From Manihot esculenta (Eukaryota > Streptophyta > Magnoliopsida > Malpighiales > Euphorbiaceae): DNA of 64,000 bases. The notes under the pieces were generated by a model. That model was not told the DNA's origin. It did no database searches and saw nothing but the letters and a program-made list of their open reading frames with translations. Positions 43,541 to 61,583 of this stretch are shown here, in pieces. Numbering within the stretch: position 1 is the stretch's first letter; every line of letters begins with the position of its first letter. The DNA lies in NCBI RefSeq assembly GCF_001659605.2, contig NC_035174.2:1056389-1120388 (forward strand), in the 5' to 3' direction. Made by a program: the position numbers and the translations under genes.

Positions 43541-46500
43541 TATTCACAGATGATCATTAGTTTTATATACCCAACAAGTAGTTTAATGATCTATCAAATG
43601 CATAGCATGATATAATTTTTCTGATTGGAAGCCCAGAAATTCATTTCATCAAGTAATTGTAAACTCTTTAATTGTCGGTGTTCATCTGACATATTACTAA
43701 AAATATGAAATGATTAAGATGCCCTTACTCTAATTAGTCTTGTATCTTCAAAATAAAACTATTTAATTTCTGCAATTTTAAAATCACAACTATTCAATTT
43801 TCATGATTTGAAAATTATAACTATTTAGAACTTGTAACTAATGAGAATGATTAAATGGTTAATGATTTAAAAGATATTAACTATAGAATCAATTTATTAA
43901 GTACACTAAATTATAATAATTAAATAATATATTTTTTTTAATTTTTACACATTATATTTTGGCATGATTTATTTTATAATAAAAAAATTCAAATAAACTT
44001 TTACAAATAGGAGGGGTGAAGTGAATTCCACAATTGACCTAGTAAGCTCAGTTTCCTCTCCAATTATAATTCTAGACGTGGGACTCACTTCCTCAACATT
44101 TTCCAATTTCGGTTGTGGACTCATATATGGCTGCATGCCTGTGTTTTGCTTGACCTTGCTCGCGGACTCGTTGAAAAAATGATGCAGTGATTGAGCCATT
44201 CGCCGTATGAAGAAAATAGTTTATTCGCTAATCACGGATAGCGTCTACCTTCATCTTTAAAGATAAAAAATGAATTGAGTTATCAATTCCAAATCTCCTC
44301 ATTCCTTTATTACGAGATATTTATCTTTATAATAAAAAAAAAATAATTAAAATTTTTAAAAATTATTAATCAATAATTAAATTGAATAAATTTTATTCCT
44401 ATTAAAATAATTAAATTTTTATTATTTCAATTTAGTTATTCGATTATAATTAAACCATGCACTTTTTTACGAAAAAATTTATTATAGTCACGAGTGAATT
44501 TTGATTAAATCTACTAAAATTAATAGTAATATAATATTATATTGGTTTCAGTATAATACTTAATATTTATACCTTTTAATTTTATAATTTTTGTTCACTC
44601 TAATTTTTAAAAAAAATTAAAAAGTAAGTTATTTTAATCAAAAAATAAAATTAAGTTTGAGTTACATACTAATATATAATTTAAATTTTCATTTGAATAA
44701 AATAATTAAACAGTAAGGGATTATATTAAAAATAAAATAAAATAAATTAGAGTTATAATAGTTATTTTATATATTAATTATAATATAAAAAAAGTATATA
44801 ATATTTTGAAATAATAAAAAATATAGGGACAGATGAGTAATATTTTTGTTATTCATAAATATATGTAATGTAGTAAATATCAAAAAACAAAAAAAAAAAA
44901 CTAAAGATATTAATATTATTTTGGAATTTTTTTTTTAGAAAAAGAAAGTTTAGTATTTACGATTTGTTTTTTCTCCTAAAGTGCATCTATTATGGTAAAA
45001 TTTATCCTATAAAAATAACATTGTAAACTTAAAATATTTTATAAATTGCCTAATGTACATTATAACGATAAATAATTTATTATAAACACTCATATTAAAT
45101 TATTTTTTCTAATTAAAATATAATTTTACAATAATTAGTTTCATTTTTAACTTTAGAAATTTAATTAAATTAAATTTTTATAAAATTTTAATTTTGAATT
45201 ACGCAAGTGAATGAAGGTGATGGCCCTAACTTCCTAAAACAATTAAACAATAGTGGCGACCGAGGAGTAAGAACCAAGTCAGACAAAAGCATGAAGGGAC
45301 TGAATCTTCTTTCTTTATTCTTCTTCTTCCTTTTATATATATTAAAAATTAAAGAGACGAAAATAGTTAAACTTAAAATTTATTTAGTTTAAAAAGTCTA
45401 CTTTCTGATAAATTTGCTGAGAAATATACACTTTTAAGAAATTAATTTATTAGAAAGTAAATATAACTGAATTTTTAAGTAATAAAAAATATTAATATTT
45501 ATAATATAATTTTAAAAATAATTAAATAAGTTAATTTCTTTATATAAAGGAAATCATTTTTAAAAAATTAATTTAAAATACGAAATCAAATAAGTAATTT
45601 TTTTGCACGTCTAGAACTTACCCTCAACCAAACAAAATCTTAAGATTTATCTCATTCATCTTCAATACAATTACTATTTACTAAATCTGTGACGGTGACC
45701 GTAGACCAAGACTTACTCATATAAGAATTAGATTTTATGTCTCTTAAATTGAAATTAATAATTAAAATTATTTTTTTTATTAAAAATAATATGATCTAAA
45801 TAAAAATTTCGAAATAAATTCTGGTTTACAATTAATATGATTATTCATTACAAAATAAATAAAATCAAACTATAATTTAATTTTTATAGATTTAAATTTA
45901 ATACTCCAGCTCCATTAGCATTTAAATTATGGGATGTTTTAATTCTCCCTTCTTCGATATATTAATATTATTATTCAACCTTGTATCCACTTAGAATATA
46001 AACAACATATTTTTTATAAAAATTTTCTTAAATTATCTTTTAAAATGAATTGCATATAATTTAAATTTAATATAATATTATAGTACGGACTATTTCATTA
46101 GCAAAACGTGAATTTAATTTTATTGCTAAAGAGTCTATTTTATTTTAAAAAAAAAAATATTAAACTTCCAGAATTGTTTGTCATTAAAATATATAAAAAG
46201 CATGTTATTGAAATTTTACAGCATTTCTTTTTAATCAATTATGCAGGATGCTTTGAGTGGCACGTATTTCATAATCAAACCAATGACAAATGGTTCACGC
46301 AAGCAATAAAAAGTTATATATATATGGAGAGATTTAATAATCATTTTTCAGTTGCTTAATTTATCAAAAGGATACCTTTTGTTTTTCAATCACATAATTT
46401 ATAAACTTCATTTTTAAGTTAATAAATTGCTTTTAACAAGCTTAGTTTAATTAGTAACAATGGAAGCTTACAATTTTTTTCATATAATTACTTTTGATTG

Positions 46501-46930
46501 ATTAAATGACTTTAATATCAATAAATTAATAAAGTGAATAAATTAAATTCATTGAAAAAAATTTAATTTTTTAAATAATTTAAATGTATTAAAATAATAA
46601 TATGAGTATGTATAAATAACTAAAAAATTTATGTTAATATTTGAAAAATGAACACAATATTTAGATTTTTCTATCTAGAATTTAATTTAAAAAATTATAA
46701 GCTCTGGGTTGAGGCAGAGATGACATTGATAGGGTTTTTTTTTTGGGGGGGCGTGGGGGGAGGGCAAAAGAGTTAAGAAGCGCACAGGAATAGCTCTGCG
46801 AAGTTGTTGCACAGTTACACTTACCTTAGTACCCTAAAGAATTCAATTTTCTAACACTCTGTTACACAAAAACCACATACCGCACACTGTACACACTCAC
46901 AAAAGCCAATCAACATATATCTCTTCACGC
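43541..46930. other. Long AT-rich spacer with no supported gene
   Basis: About 3.4 kb, strongly AT-rich. A 76-codon minus-strand frame at 44199-43969 (MAQSLHHFFNESASKVKQNT start) has protein-like composition in its first 60 residues but no recognised family; it could be a lone exon. Other frames (45207-45392, 46108-46359) are low complexity. A T-run followed by a G-rich stretch lies at 46733-46764. Confidence 0.5.
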
Positions 46931-48945
46931 TTCTCTTAGCTTAGCTGCTTCCCTCTCTCTTTCTGTCTCTTTCTGTGTGTGTAGGTTTCATTTTTTGGCC
47001 ATGTTTTTTTGGGGGCCACACCTCCACTACCTTGTGTAAATCCTTAATACCTTCGAATCCTAATGTTTCTTGATCTGGGTATCAAGTATCCTTTCTTTAG
47101 ATCATTGTTTTAGCCTTCAAAAATCTTACTTTTGTTCATTAGCGGGGAAGAACCGAGCTGGGTATTTGCTATTTTTTAAGTTTTGTTTACTTTTTTAACA
47201 GATTCAAAGTAATGGGTCGCTTGTTGAGGATGCAAATAAGCGTTTGCCAAAATCAGGTTAGTTGCATTTCTTACTATTATTTACATATTTTGGTAGGAAC
47301 ATGTGTTTATGGAATATTTGAATTGCTTTTTGATTTTGGTGGTTTTGGGTTTTGAGAGTTGAAGCTAATTGAGTTTGTTTTGATCCATAGTTCGGTTATG
47401 CTCAATCCTTCTATTGCAAAAGCGAGAGTTGTAAAGCTTTTCTTGGATCTTACTTCGGTTGAGTTTAAGAAGCTCGTCTGTGATTTTGGTTTGGGTTCTT
47501 TTATTCATCGATTCCATGATATCGAATTAGTGATCCCCAATTCGAGTTGCTAAAAGGATGCACCTTTGCTTCTTGAATTTTATGCTTAATATGCTGTCTT
47601 TCCAGTTGTTAGTAATTTCATATATTCGCTATTTTAGGTCTAAAGCATAAAATTTCAGTTACTATTGATAGTGCCTAGATTGGGATTTAGAGTTCTATAT
47701 CTCCTAAAGAGTTAGATAGTAAAGAAGAAGAATCCCAACAATTCAAAAAATGTCCTTTGGGAAGATAGAGCCTCCAGTAAACTGATATGGATACATTCAT
47801 CAAGCTTTATCAAGTTGAATTTTTCATCTTCTTGGATTCACAATGAATAAAGAATCAAAATACTGAATTGAAAATGTTTTATCCTTGTTGTTCTCTCTTT
47901 GTAAAAAACTGGGAAATTGATGATTTTACAAAGAATTTAATCTTTGACACTTATATCTAGTACTTCTTTTATTTTAATACTTCTTTTTTTTTCCCAATTG
48001 ATTTACTAAGAAAATGAATTAATGCTTCTCTGTGTAGACCTTTGTTCTACAATGAATCGAAGGAGGCTATCATCTTAAAGAAGAAAAGCCATGTCATCAG
48101 TTAAAATTCCAAAAATGACAGATTATGCATCCAAGATCTTATTGTTGTATGCTTGAATGATGGCTTCAATTCTTTCTTTAAAATGTCTGGATGTCAAGTG
48201 CAAGGATACTCTTTTTCTTTCTGTCTTCCTCTCAATGAAAAGCAATATATACATGCTAGTTGTAATGTATTTATCATTTACTTCTGGATCTGCTAACCCT
48301 GCTTTACATTATTTTTTTTAAAAAAGCTTATGGTGTGTGTTTTTACTGAATGTCATGTAATATGTGATCATTTGGTTTTAATGTTGTGGCACTATGAAAT
48401 TTGCTGGACATTTTTATTGTGGCCTATGAAATTTCTTTAATCAATGCCTTAGCATTTTCTGTTCTTCCTCTTTGGTTTGGCAGAATGATTCTTTGTCCAT
48501 GTGAGTGTTGGTTTCACTAGATTATAAAATTATGGGTAGAGGTAGAGGAAAGGGAAAGAAGTTGAATGTCAGCAACCATGATGATCCTGGAAGTGGTGAG
48601 GAAGAGAAAATTCCAGCACAGAAAAGAAGGGGAAGGCCTCAAAAACCACTGAAAGATGATATTGATGAAGAAGAAGTTGAAAAGGTAGAGGAGGAAGATG
48701 GAGAGAATGGAAAAACGGGCATTACAAGCAAAGAGACGAAAATTCCAATAGCAGCAGAAAATGGAAGGAAGAGGAAGCGATACTCACAGGCGAAGGAGAA
48801 ACCTGATTCAGTGAAGGAAGAAAATGGTGTAGCTACCAGATCAAATACTGATGACTCAACCAAATCTAATGGATTTCGACATAATGGAAGCAGACGGAAA
48901 AACAAGCCTCGGCGAGCTGCTGAGGCAGGTGTTGAATGCAAATGA
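46931..48945 (+). CDS. Small AT-hook-like nuclear protein, conserved plant family of unknown function
   Basis: The coding exon is 48532-48945, 137 codons starting MGRGRGKGKKLN. The protein has a basic Gly/Arg N-terminus, a GRP-type AT-hook (QKRRGRPQKPLKDD, residues about 34-47), a long acidic stretch (DIDEEEVEKVEEED), then alternating basic clusters (NGRKRKRYSQAKEK and SRRKNKPRRAAEA). It resembles a conserved plant family without assigned function; nuclear, DNA- or chromatin-binding is inferred from the AT-hook and basic clusters. A leader exon ends at 47256 (CAATCAG-type donor CAG|GTTAGT) and joins 48484 (TTTGGCAG acceptor) across a 1.2-kb intron. A further leader intron ending at TTTTAACAG (47200) is likely. 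The leader carries an upstream ORF. The frame also extends from a GTG at 48505, but the MGRGRG ATG is preferred. Confidence 0.7.
47212..48504 (+). promoter_or_regulatory. Spliced upstream ORF of the AT-hook-like gene
   Basis: ATG at 47212 begins MGRLLRMQISVCQNQ to the donor at 47256. After splicing to 48484 it continues NDSLSM and stops at TGA 48502-48504, 27 bases before the main ATG. The 21-codon uORF exists only in the spliced leader and could dampen translation of the main ORF. Confidence 0.4.
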
Positions 48946-51327
48946 GGTTCTGGTTTGCTTTTGTGATGGGTCTCATATTTTGTATTGCTGGATAAATCAA
49001 AAGATAGGAAAGAGGCCTAGTAAATCTTTAGTTTCATTTTGTTTTTGTTTTTGTTTAATTACTTTGATGATCTTTTTGGCAAATTTCCATTGTTAATTCC
49101 TTTTCAATTTCATGGAGAGGTTCAGTACTATTTTGCTGCCTGTAATTTTTGATGTTACTGTTATGTTTTTATATTAATCACTGATCTTCTGTATCATATG
49201 GTTTACATGACATTCTTAAGCTGTTGTTTTGTTCCTTCATTTTTATAATTAAATGTGGTATGATGGTTTGGATGGGCAGCATCACATTGATAATTCTACT
49301 GCTCCTTGTTCAAACCGTTGTGGAGTATCAATGCCATGTAAGCTTGTTCTCTTTGAAAAATCTATCCTGCTTTCTTTTTGTTTAAAGTTGCAAAGTCTTT
49401 TGCACAACTCTTAAAAGTAATATATATATATATATATAACTAAACCATACTGACTGGCTTCTTGGAGTTGATAGGAATACAGGAGTATGAATTGTGATTA
49501 ATCCTGACATATGTTTGGTAGATGCATTTATCTTTTCTCAGCAAAGGGGACATGCATAATCAAGATGTGTTGGCTGCTGCCGTCTTCAATTAAGAATTTG
49601 CATAATTTTGTCCACATTGGAGTTATGACCTTGCAATACTTTTGTTCTGGAATACTGGTTGAAGATGATAAAGGATTTGAAGGAAATGTTCATCAGTGAG
49701 TTCTGATTTGGAAGCATGTTGTTAGGGAAAGTGAAGCTGAGGAAATTGAGCTGGTCATGGGAAAGCCATTAAAGCATCTAACAGTAGTAAAATTTATTCT
49801 CATATAAGATCTGGGATGCATAAGCCATAACCTTAATTGCTACTAATTGACGATGTAAATGGGTTTACTCCTATCTTCAAGAACTAGTGTGAACAACGAA
49901 TTGGTGGGTTTCTAGTTGCCATAATGATTTATAGATTGTGATACGTGTAGCTTTTAAAGTGGCCTTGAAAATTGAGAGGAGGCTAGAGAATGGATTTCAT
50001 CTTTGCATTACAGCTAGGACATAGATGTCCTTGTGATTCAACCTGTTTCCTCGCCTTTTATGCTTCATGTTCATACGTAATATACTAGCGAAATTTAATT
50101 GAGTAGTTTCCCTCTTTTTCTTGGTGAATTTTAACTTAAATTTGTTTGCTCAATTGAAATTGAAAGCTGTGTTTTTTTTTTTTTTTTAATTAACAAAATT
50201 TAAATTTGTTCAAATTGATTTGAGATTTGATTATAATCTCTATCAATTTTGGAGGCATGTCTTCAAATAATAGTATTCAAATCATATATTTTTATATTAT
50301 TTTTTTATAAATATATAATTCTCATATTGCCTGATCATTAAACTAGTCCAAATAATTTGGGGCGGGATAAATGGGCTTAATCTGTTGAGGCCCAATGTCT
50401 TCAAAATAAAAAAGCGCCGCTGCTTTTGATTTATTGTTTGCTAAAAAACAAAAATAATTAGAGGACAAATTAAGCATTTAAGTATCACGTGAGACAGATC
50501 CAATTCAGTGATTTTGGAAAAGTCAATAATTTGTATTAAATTTATTTTTATATTTCTATATTAATGAAAATAATTTTATATTCACCATAAAAGAAGCAAA
50601 CAAACAGGCCAGGCGTGGTGTATATTTTATGCGCCAATCTTGACTTCTCAGTGGAGGTGCAGTCTAGCCACGTTTCTTTCAATTATCTTTTTTTTTTTTT
50701 TTTTTTTTTAATTGCTTCAATTTTGTAAATAATAAATAAATAAATAAGGTAAAATTGTGGCCACAGCGCATCAAATTCTCTCGAATTTCTTATCTTTAAT
50801 GGATTTTTGTATAGATGCTCTTTGTAAATCTTGAATTAGTCAAGAATAAAATTTATTATTTTTATATATGAATGAAATTCAAAAATATAATATCTCCATT
50901 CTAAAAAACACTAAAAACATAAATTCTATATCTTTGATTCTTACATATAGATATGAATTAAAAGTATTTTGCTATTCTTTTATAAAGTTTGTAAGGTTGA
51001 TCGTTAAATATTATTAAAGTTGAATGGTTAAAACTTCTATTCATATAAAAATTAAATATTAAATGACAATTATTGTGAAAATTAATTTTTTATTGAAGTT
51101 TTCAAATCGCTTTTAATGATTATGTAAAAGAAAAAAGAAGAACTACTGTTAATTATGCGTTCCTATGTCATATGTCCAATCACCAAAATCATTATTTTTT
51201 TTTCTAAAAAAAAATGGAAAATTTTGGGTGAAAATGAGCCTCTCATGGCTCTCTGGCTATATATATATTGAGAGAGAGAGAGAGAGAGAAGTCTGCAGGG
51301 TAGTCTTGGCGAGCAAATTAATGAAAA
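48946..51327. other. 3' flank of the AT-hook gene and promoter of beta-glucosidase 1
   Basis: Includes a TA dinucleotide run (49422-49437), probable 3' UTR introns or flank with no coding similarity, AT-rich spacer with T-runs at 50171 and 50691-50709, and a TATATATATATT followed by a GA run (51259-51289) just before the beta-glucosidase start, a plausible core promoter. Confidence 0.5.
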
Positions 51328-54511
<3,184 letters not shown>

Positions 54512-57443
54512 ATGCGTGTTACCATGATCATGGTTATAGAGGAACATCTCTCTCTATATATAAAATAATTATCCCTATTATTGTATTTCATTACATAAAT
54601 GTTATATTTCTAGAAACTGCATATTATAACCTGAGTCATGAAAGATTGAATCCAAGGATAACATATGCAAATGGTAACAAAATTCAAGAAATGTACAATA
54701 GACCTGAAACCTAAGGATCCATCCCTTACCTCTTTACAAAGTAAGAGACTCATCAATTAAATTGCTAAATGAGAGATGATTGTCACCCCAAATTTTTTAG
54801 TAATAATAGAGCTTGCTTCAATTAAGAATATTTTTGGTGTTTTTATAATTAAAACATATTAAATTTAATTTATAATTATTGCTAATATTTTTAATTAATA
54901 TACTTAAAACTCAGTTTTTTCAACGGTGGAAATTGCAAACATAGGCGGTTATTTGGTAAGGCCACTAAAGCTTCTCTTGCCTGCCTCCCTCAATTGGATC
55001 GGGCTTTATTCTGGCACCTTGCGCCTTTTTTTAATAAAATAAAATAAATTGGGTCTCATTAACAAAATTAACCAGCGATTTTTTTTTTTTTTAAAAAAAG
55101 AAAAACTGAAATAGTAATAGAAAGGAGAAGTTTAAGGATTGAACCGGCTAGGAATTGAAGGAAACTTTCTTGTTTTTTTTTTTTTTTTGTTACATTTGAA
55201 GAGGTTTCTAGGAATCCAAGTTTAATTGGAAAAATGAATGGATCTGGAATTTTCTTTTGAGTCTGAAACTCTAGATTGCAGAAAAATGTCGATTACTAGA
55301 TTTATATATATATAAAGAAATTGATATCTGGATTACTCCTTTATCAATTTTCTGTAGTTTCAATTCAGTTTTTTAATTGTATTTTTCTGTTTGGTCATCT
55401 GCAAAATAAATGGGAGGATTTTTCATTTAATTATGTTTGTTTGCTAAGAAAATGAATGATAAAATTTGTAATTTGAATAAATGAATATGATCAAGGGTCG
55501 TCATTTCATAGTTAAATGAAGAGAAGCTTACAAGAAAATTGAAGGGAGGAACTTAAGCTAAAATTATTACGTGAAAATTATCGAAATTATTTCAATTGTT
55601 GAAAATAAAAAAGTCACTACATCTAGATTAATTTTAAAAAATTAGCCTAATATTGAAAAAAAAAATTATAAGATCATAAATTTAAATTCAATGAAAGTTA
55701 AATAATAAAATTAAAGGATATAAGATTTGAGTTTTGGACTCTATAGACTTCCATTATAAGTGAGAATTAAGTGGCAATTTTAGCATAATTTTGACTCTTT
55801 AATTTCTTATCTTTTAGCCCATAGATAGTTGTCCTAGACCTTAATCCTCCACTTGTTTAGATATATATATCTTCATTGAAAATTAATTAATTGGATTTTT
55901 TTATTAGTAATATAATGGTAAAACGCATCGAAATTTAATTCATGAGTTAAAATTAATATCTTAAAATCCAATTATACATGGATCCTTTGGATTCTGATAG
56001 TCATCTACTCAACAAAAAATTTAAAGAATTGAAATAAAAAAAATGATATTAATTCAATGGATCATAATTTAGACTTACAAAACAAAAATATAAAATATCG
56101 AAAAAAGCTCTTTGAATAAACTGTCAGTCTCGTGGAAATTCATTAGCAGAATGAAAATTCCACTCTTTTTTACAGTCAAAGATATATAATTTACCTGCCC
56201 ACTGAAAAAGAAAATTAAGTAGATACATAGATAATTTTCATTTCATTCCGCACGTTGCGCTGTACCAAAATGATTTTTTTTTTTTTTAAACTAAACTTTC
56301 TGGTGTTGGGTGTTATATTGACTCTAATTAATTTAACAAAGTTTGAACTTAAGAATTTAATTAAATGGTATCTAGCTCTTTTTACTGTGCAAACCCGTTG
56401 ATTGATTTTTTTTTTTTTAATTTAGTTATAACATAAATGTAATTTAGTCTTTTATTTTTAAGAAAGAGTAATTTGGCTTCTTTAGAATAACAAATTATTG
56501 TTAATTGTTTAGCTAGTTAAATTGCTACTTAAAAATTAATTTTCTTTTAAATAGCCTTTAATTTAAATTAATTGGCATTAAAAATAAACAGAAAAATAAA
56601 TGTGAAGGGCGTTATCATAATCATAATCGGAAAGGCAAATCAGTTTTCAATGCACATGGATTGCGTACATAAGGAAGATTATTCAGTGGATGTGTGCTTC
56701 ACGTGTGTATGGTGCACACGAGAATTTAGTTTCTGCATTATTCCTCTTCTCTCTTTCCATTTTTTTTTATAATATATATAGTAGGCATAATAATAATAAA
56801 AATAATCCTAAATTTTACATTTTTTTTTCAATTTTATCATATTCTTTTAATTCTATTAATTTTAGTCTAAATTATTAATATTATTGAATTTTTTTAACAA
56901 ATATAATTTGAAATTAAATATAAATCTTACAGAATTAACTACTTTAATATGAACAAATCATATATATATATACACATACCAGTATTTACATTATAAAAAA
57001 AGTTGTATTTGTATTTTTTCATTTTTCTTGTGTTAAAATTATTATCAATATTAATAAGTTCTGGTAAAAAAAAATAATATGGAGCAAATATGATAAAATT
57101 TAAAAAAAATATATAAAGTTATATCTTTTTTAGGTTTATTAAACCTTTATATAACATCACGTATGAAATAATAAATATCGATAATTACTTGAAAATGAAT
57201 TATTTAATTAATTTAGCTACAAACATGAATTAGAAAATAATATATATTCAGGACCATAGGTTTTTTTTTTTAAACATGGAGCTGACATTTTTTTAGTATA
57301 ATTATACAAAACAAAAAGGAAGTAAACTGGAAGTTGCTAGAAAGTGTAACTATTAATTACCACTTGGAAATTGGCATGCATCATGACACTATAAATAGAG
57401 AGGGTGACAGGCCATTCTTTGCCAAGCAATTGCAAATTGAAAT
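54512..57443. other. Spacer between the two beta-glucosidase genes
   Basis: AT-rich with many A and T runs. Short open frames at 54484-54714 and 56572-56878 are unsupported. A possible TATA box (CACTATAAATAGAG) lies at 57388-57401, about 45 bases before the second gene's ATG. Confidence 0.55.
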
Positions 57444-60466
<3,023 letters not shown>

Positions 60467-60875
60467 AAATATATATGTCGAATTATGCTTCCCTTATACA
60501 AATAATAACATACAGGATTATGCTCGCTTGAGAGAAATACGATCAATTTCTCTATAAATGTTCTTCAATTAAATAATGCTGGAAGTTACATAGATACTTT
60601 CTTCCTTGTTACTCTGTCCCTGCTACTCAGATTGGACAATTCTCAAATTAAAATTAATCAACTACTAATATAAAGATATTCATGGATTTTTTAATTACTA
60701 ATTTATTATATTATGAGCCGGTGTACCACTCAACTTAATAAGGTGATACTCCAACTTATAATATAATTCTTTAAAAATGAGAATTTTTCAGCTTTTTATT
60801 TATAATTTATCCCAAATGTCTCACTTAACACAATGATCTTAATATCTTAGTAGTGGTGAGTAGTTTGAGTGCATT
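60467..60875. other. 3' flanks of beta-glucosidase 2 and of the lipoxygenase remnant
   Basis: AT-rich DNA between two convergent gene ends. No other feature seen. Confidence 0.5.
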
Positions 60876-61257
60876 TCAGATGGATATACTATATGGAACT
60901 CCCTGTCCTGTTACCCCAGGCTTAGAAAATGCTTTCAAAAGCTCCATTTCTATTCTTCAACTTCTTATTAGTATTTCTTTCATCAATAATTCCTTCTAAT
61001 TCTCTCAATCTCCCACTCAACTTCTCAAAACCTGCATTTATAATTGGATCATCAGCCCATGGTGCCTCCATCTCCTCCCCAATATACTCTTCATCGGGAG
61101 AATGGTTGGATAACACGTTCAGAGCCGCCATAACTCTTGTTGCCTGAAGCTTCCAAGGAAAAGTAGCTAATAATACTGCCTCAGGTCTTTCCAAGAAAAG
61201 ATTCCACTCTTCTTCTGTAGGGTCTTCACTTGGCATTTTTACTCTAGCAATTGTAGG
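60876..61257 (-). pseudogene. Lipoxygenase (13-LOX, LOX2-type) last-exon remnant cut by a copia element
   Basis: On the minus strand from 61257: PTIARVKMPSEDPTEEEW, FLERPEAVLLATFPWKLQAT, VLSNHSPDEEYIGEEMEAPW and KLSGRLRELEGIIDERN, up to KNRNGA. Then, in another frame, LLKAFSKPGVTGQG and the terminal VPYSISI with stop TGA (60878-60876). The ending SISI supplies the terminal Ile that binds the catalytic iron in plant lipoxygenases. The family has about five residues (GVVPYE-like) between NRNGA and LLK. They are missing here, and the shift fits a deletion of about 20 bases between two GAGCT repeats. 13-LOX starts jasmonate and green-leaf-volatile synthesis in plastids. The upstream part of the gene would lie beyond the copia element, right of the window. 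Confidence 0.9.
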
Positions 61258-61583
61258 TGTTAGTCTAGTTGAGATTGTAGTTGGAAACTAGTTAGAAATA
61301 TTTTGTATTTTTGTTAAGTTTTATCCTTTGGTTATTGCACTTTGGTTTCTGCTGTATCAGAAACTCTGTTTCATTCCAGATTTGGTAGGATTATGTTTTT
61401 TTAATATTAGAAAGGTTAGATGCTAAAATGGACACTTTTGACTTGTAAAAGCTTTCTATAAAAGCTTCCTTTTGTAACTTCTCCAGTAAGAGAATACCAG
61501 ATCAATAGAGAAGTCTTCTTCCTCAATTTTTTTTTCATTTTTTCATCTTCTTCCCTTGCTCTCCATTGCTGCAATTGTTAACA
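61258..61583 (+). repeat. 5' LTR of the copia element
   Basis: Begins TGTTAGTCTAG and ends GCAATTGTTAACA. A TATA-like CTATAAAAGC lies at about 61456. The five bases before it (GTAGG, inside the lipoxygenase exon) are the expected target duplication; the right-hand copy is outside the window. Confidence 0.85.

Noticed and set aside
43969..44199. 76-codon minus-strand ORF as a gene
   Set aside because: Composition is protein-like for 60 residues but there is no family match, partner exon or clear promoter; mentioned only in the spacer entry.
47359..47553. 64-codon ORF (contains MLNPSIAKARVVKLFLDL)
   Set aside because: It lies inside the leader intron of the AT-hook gene and has no recognised family or splice support.
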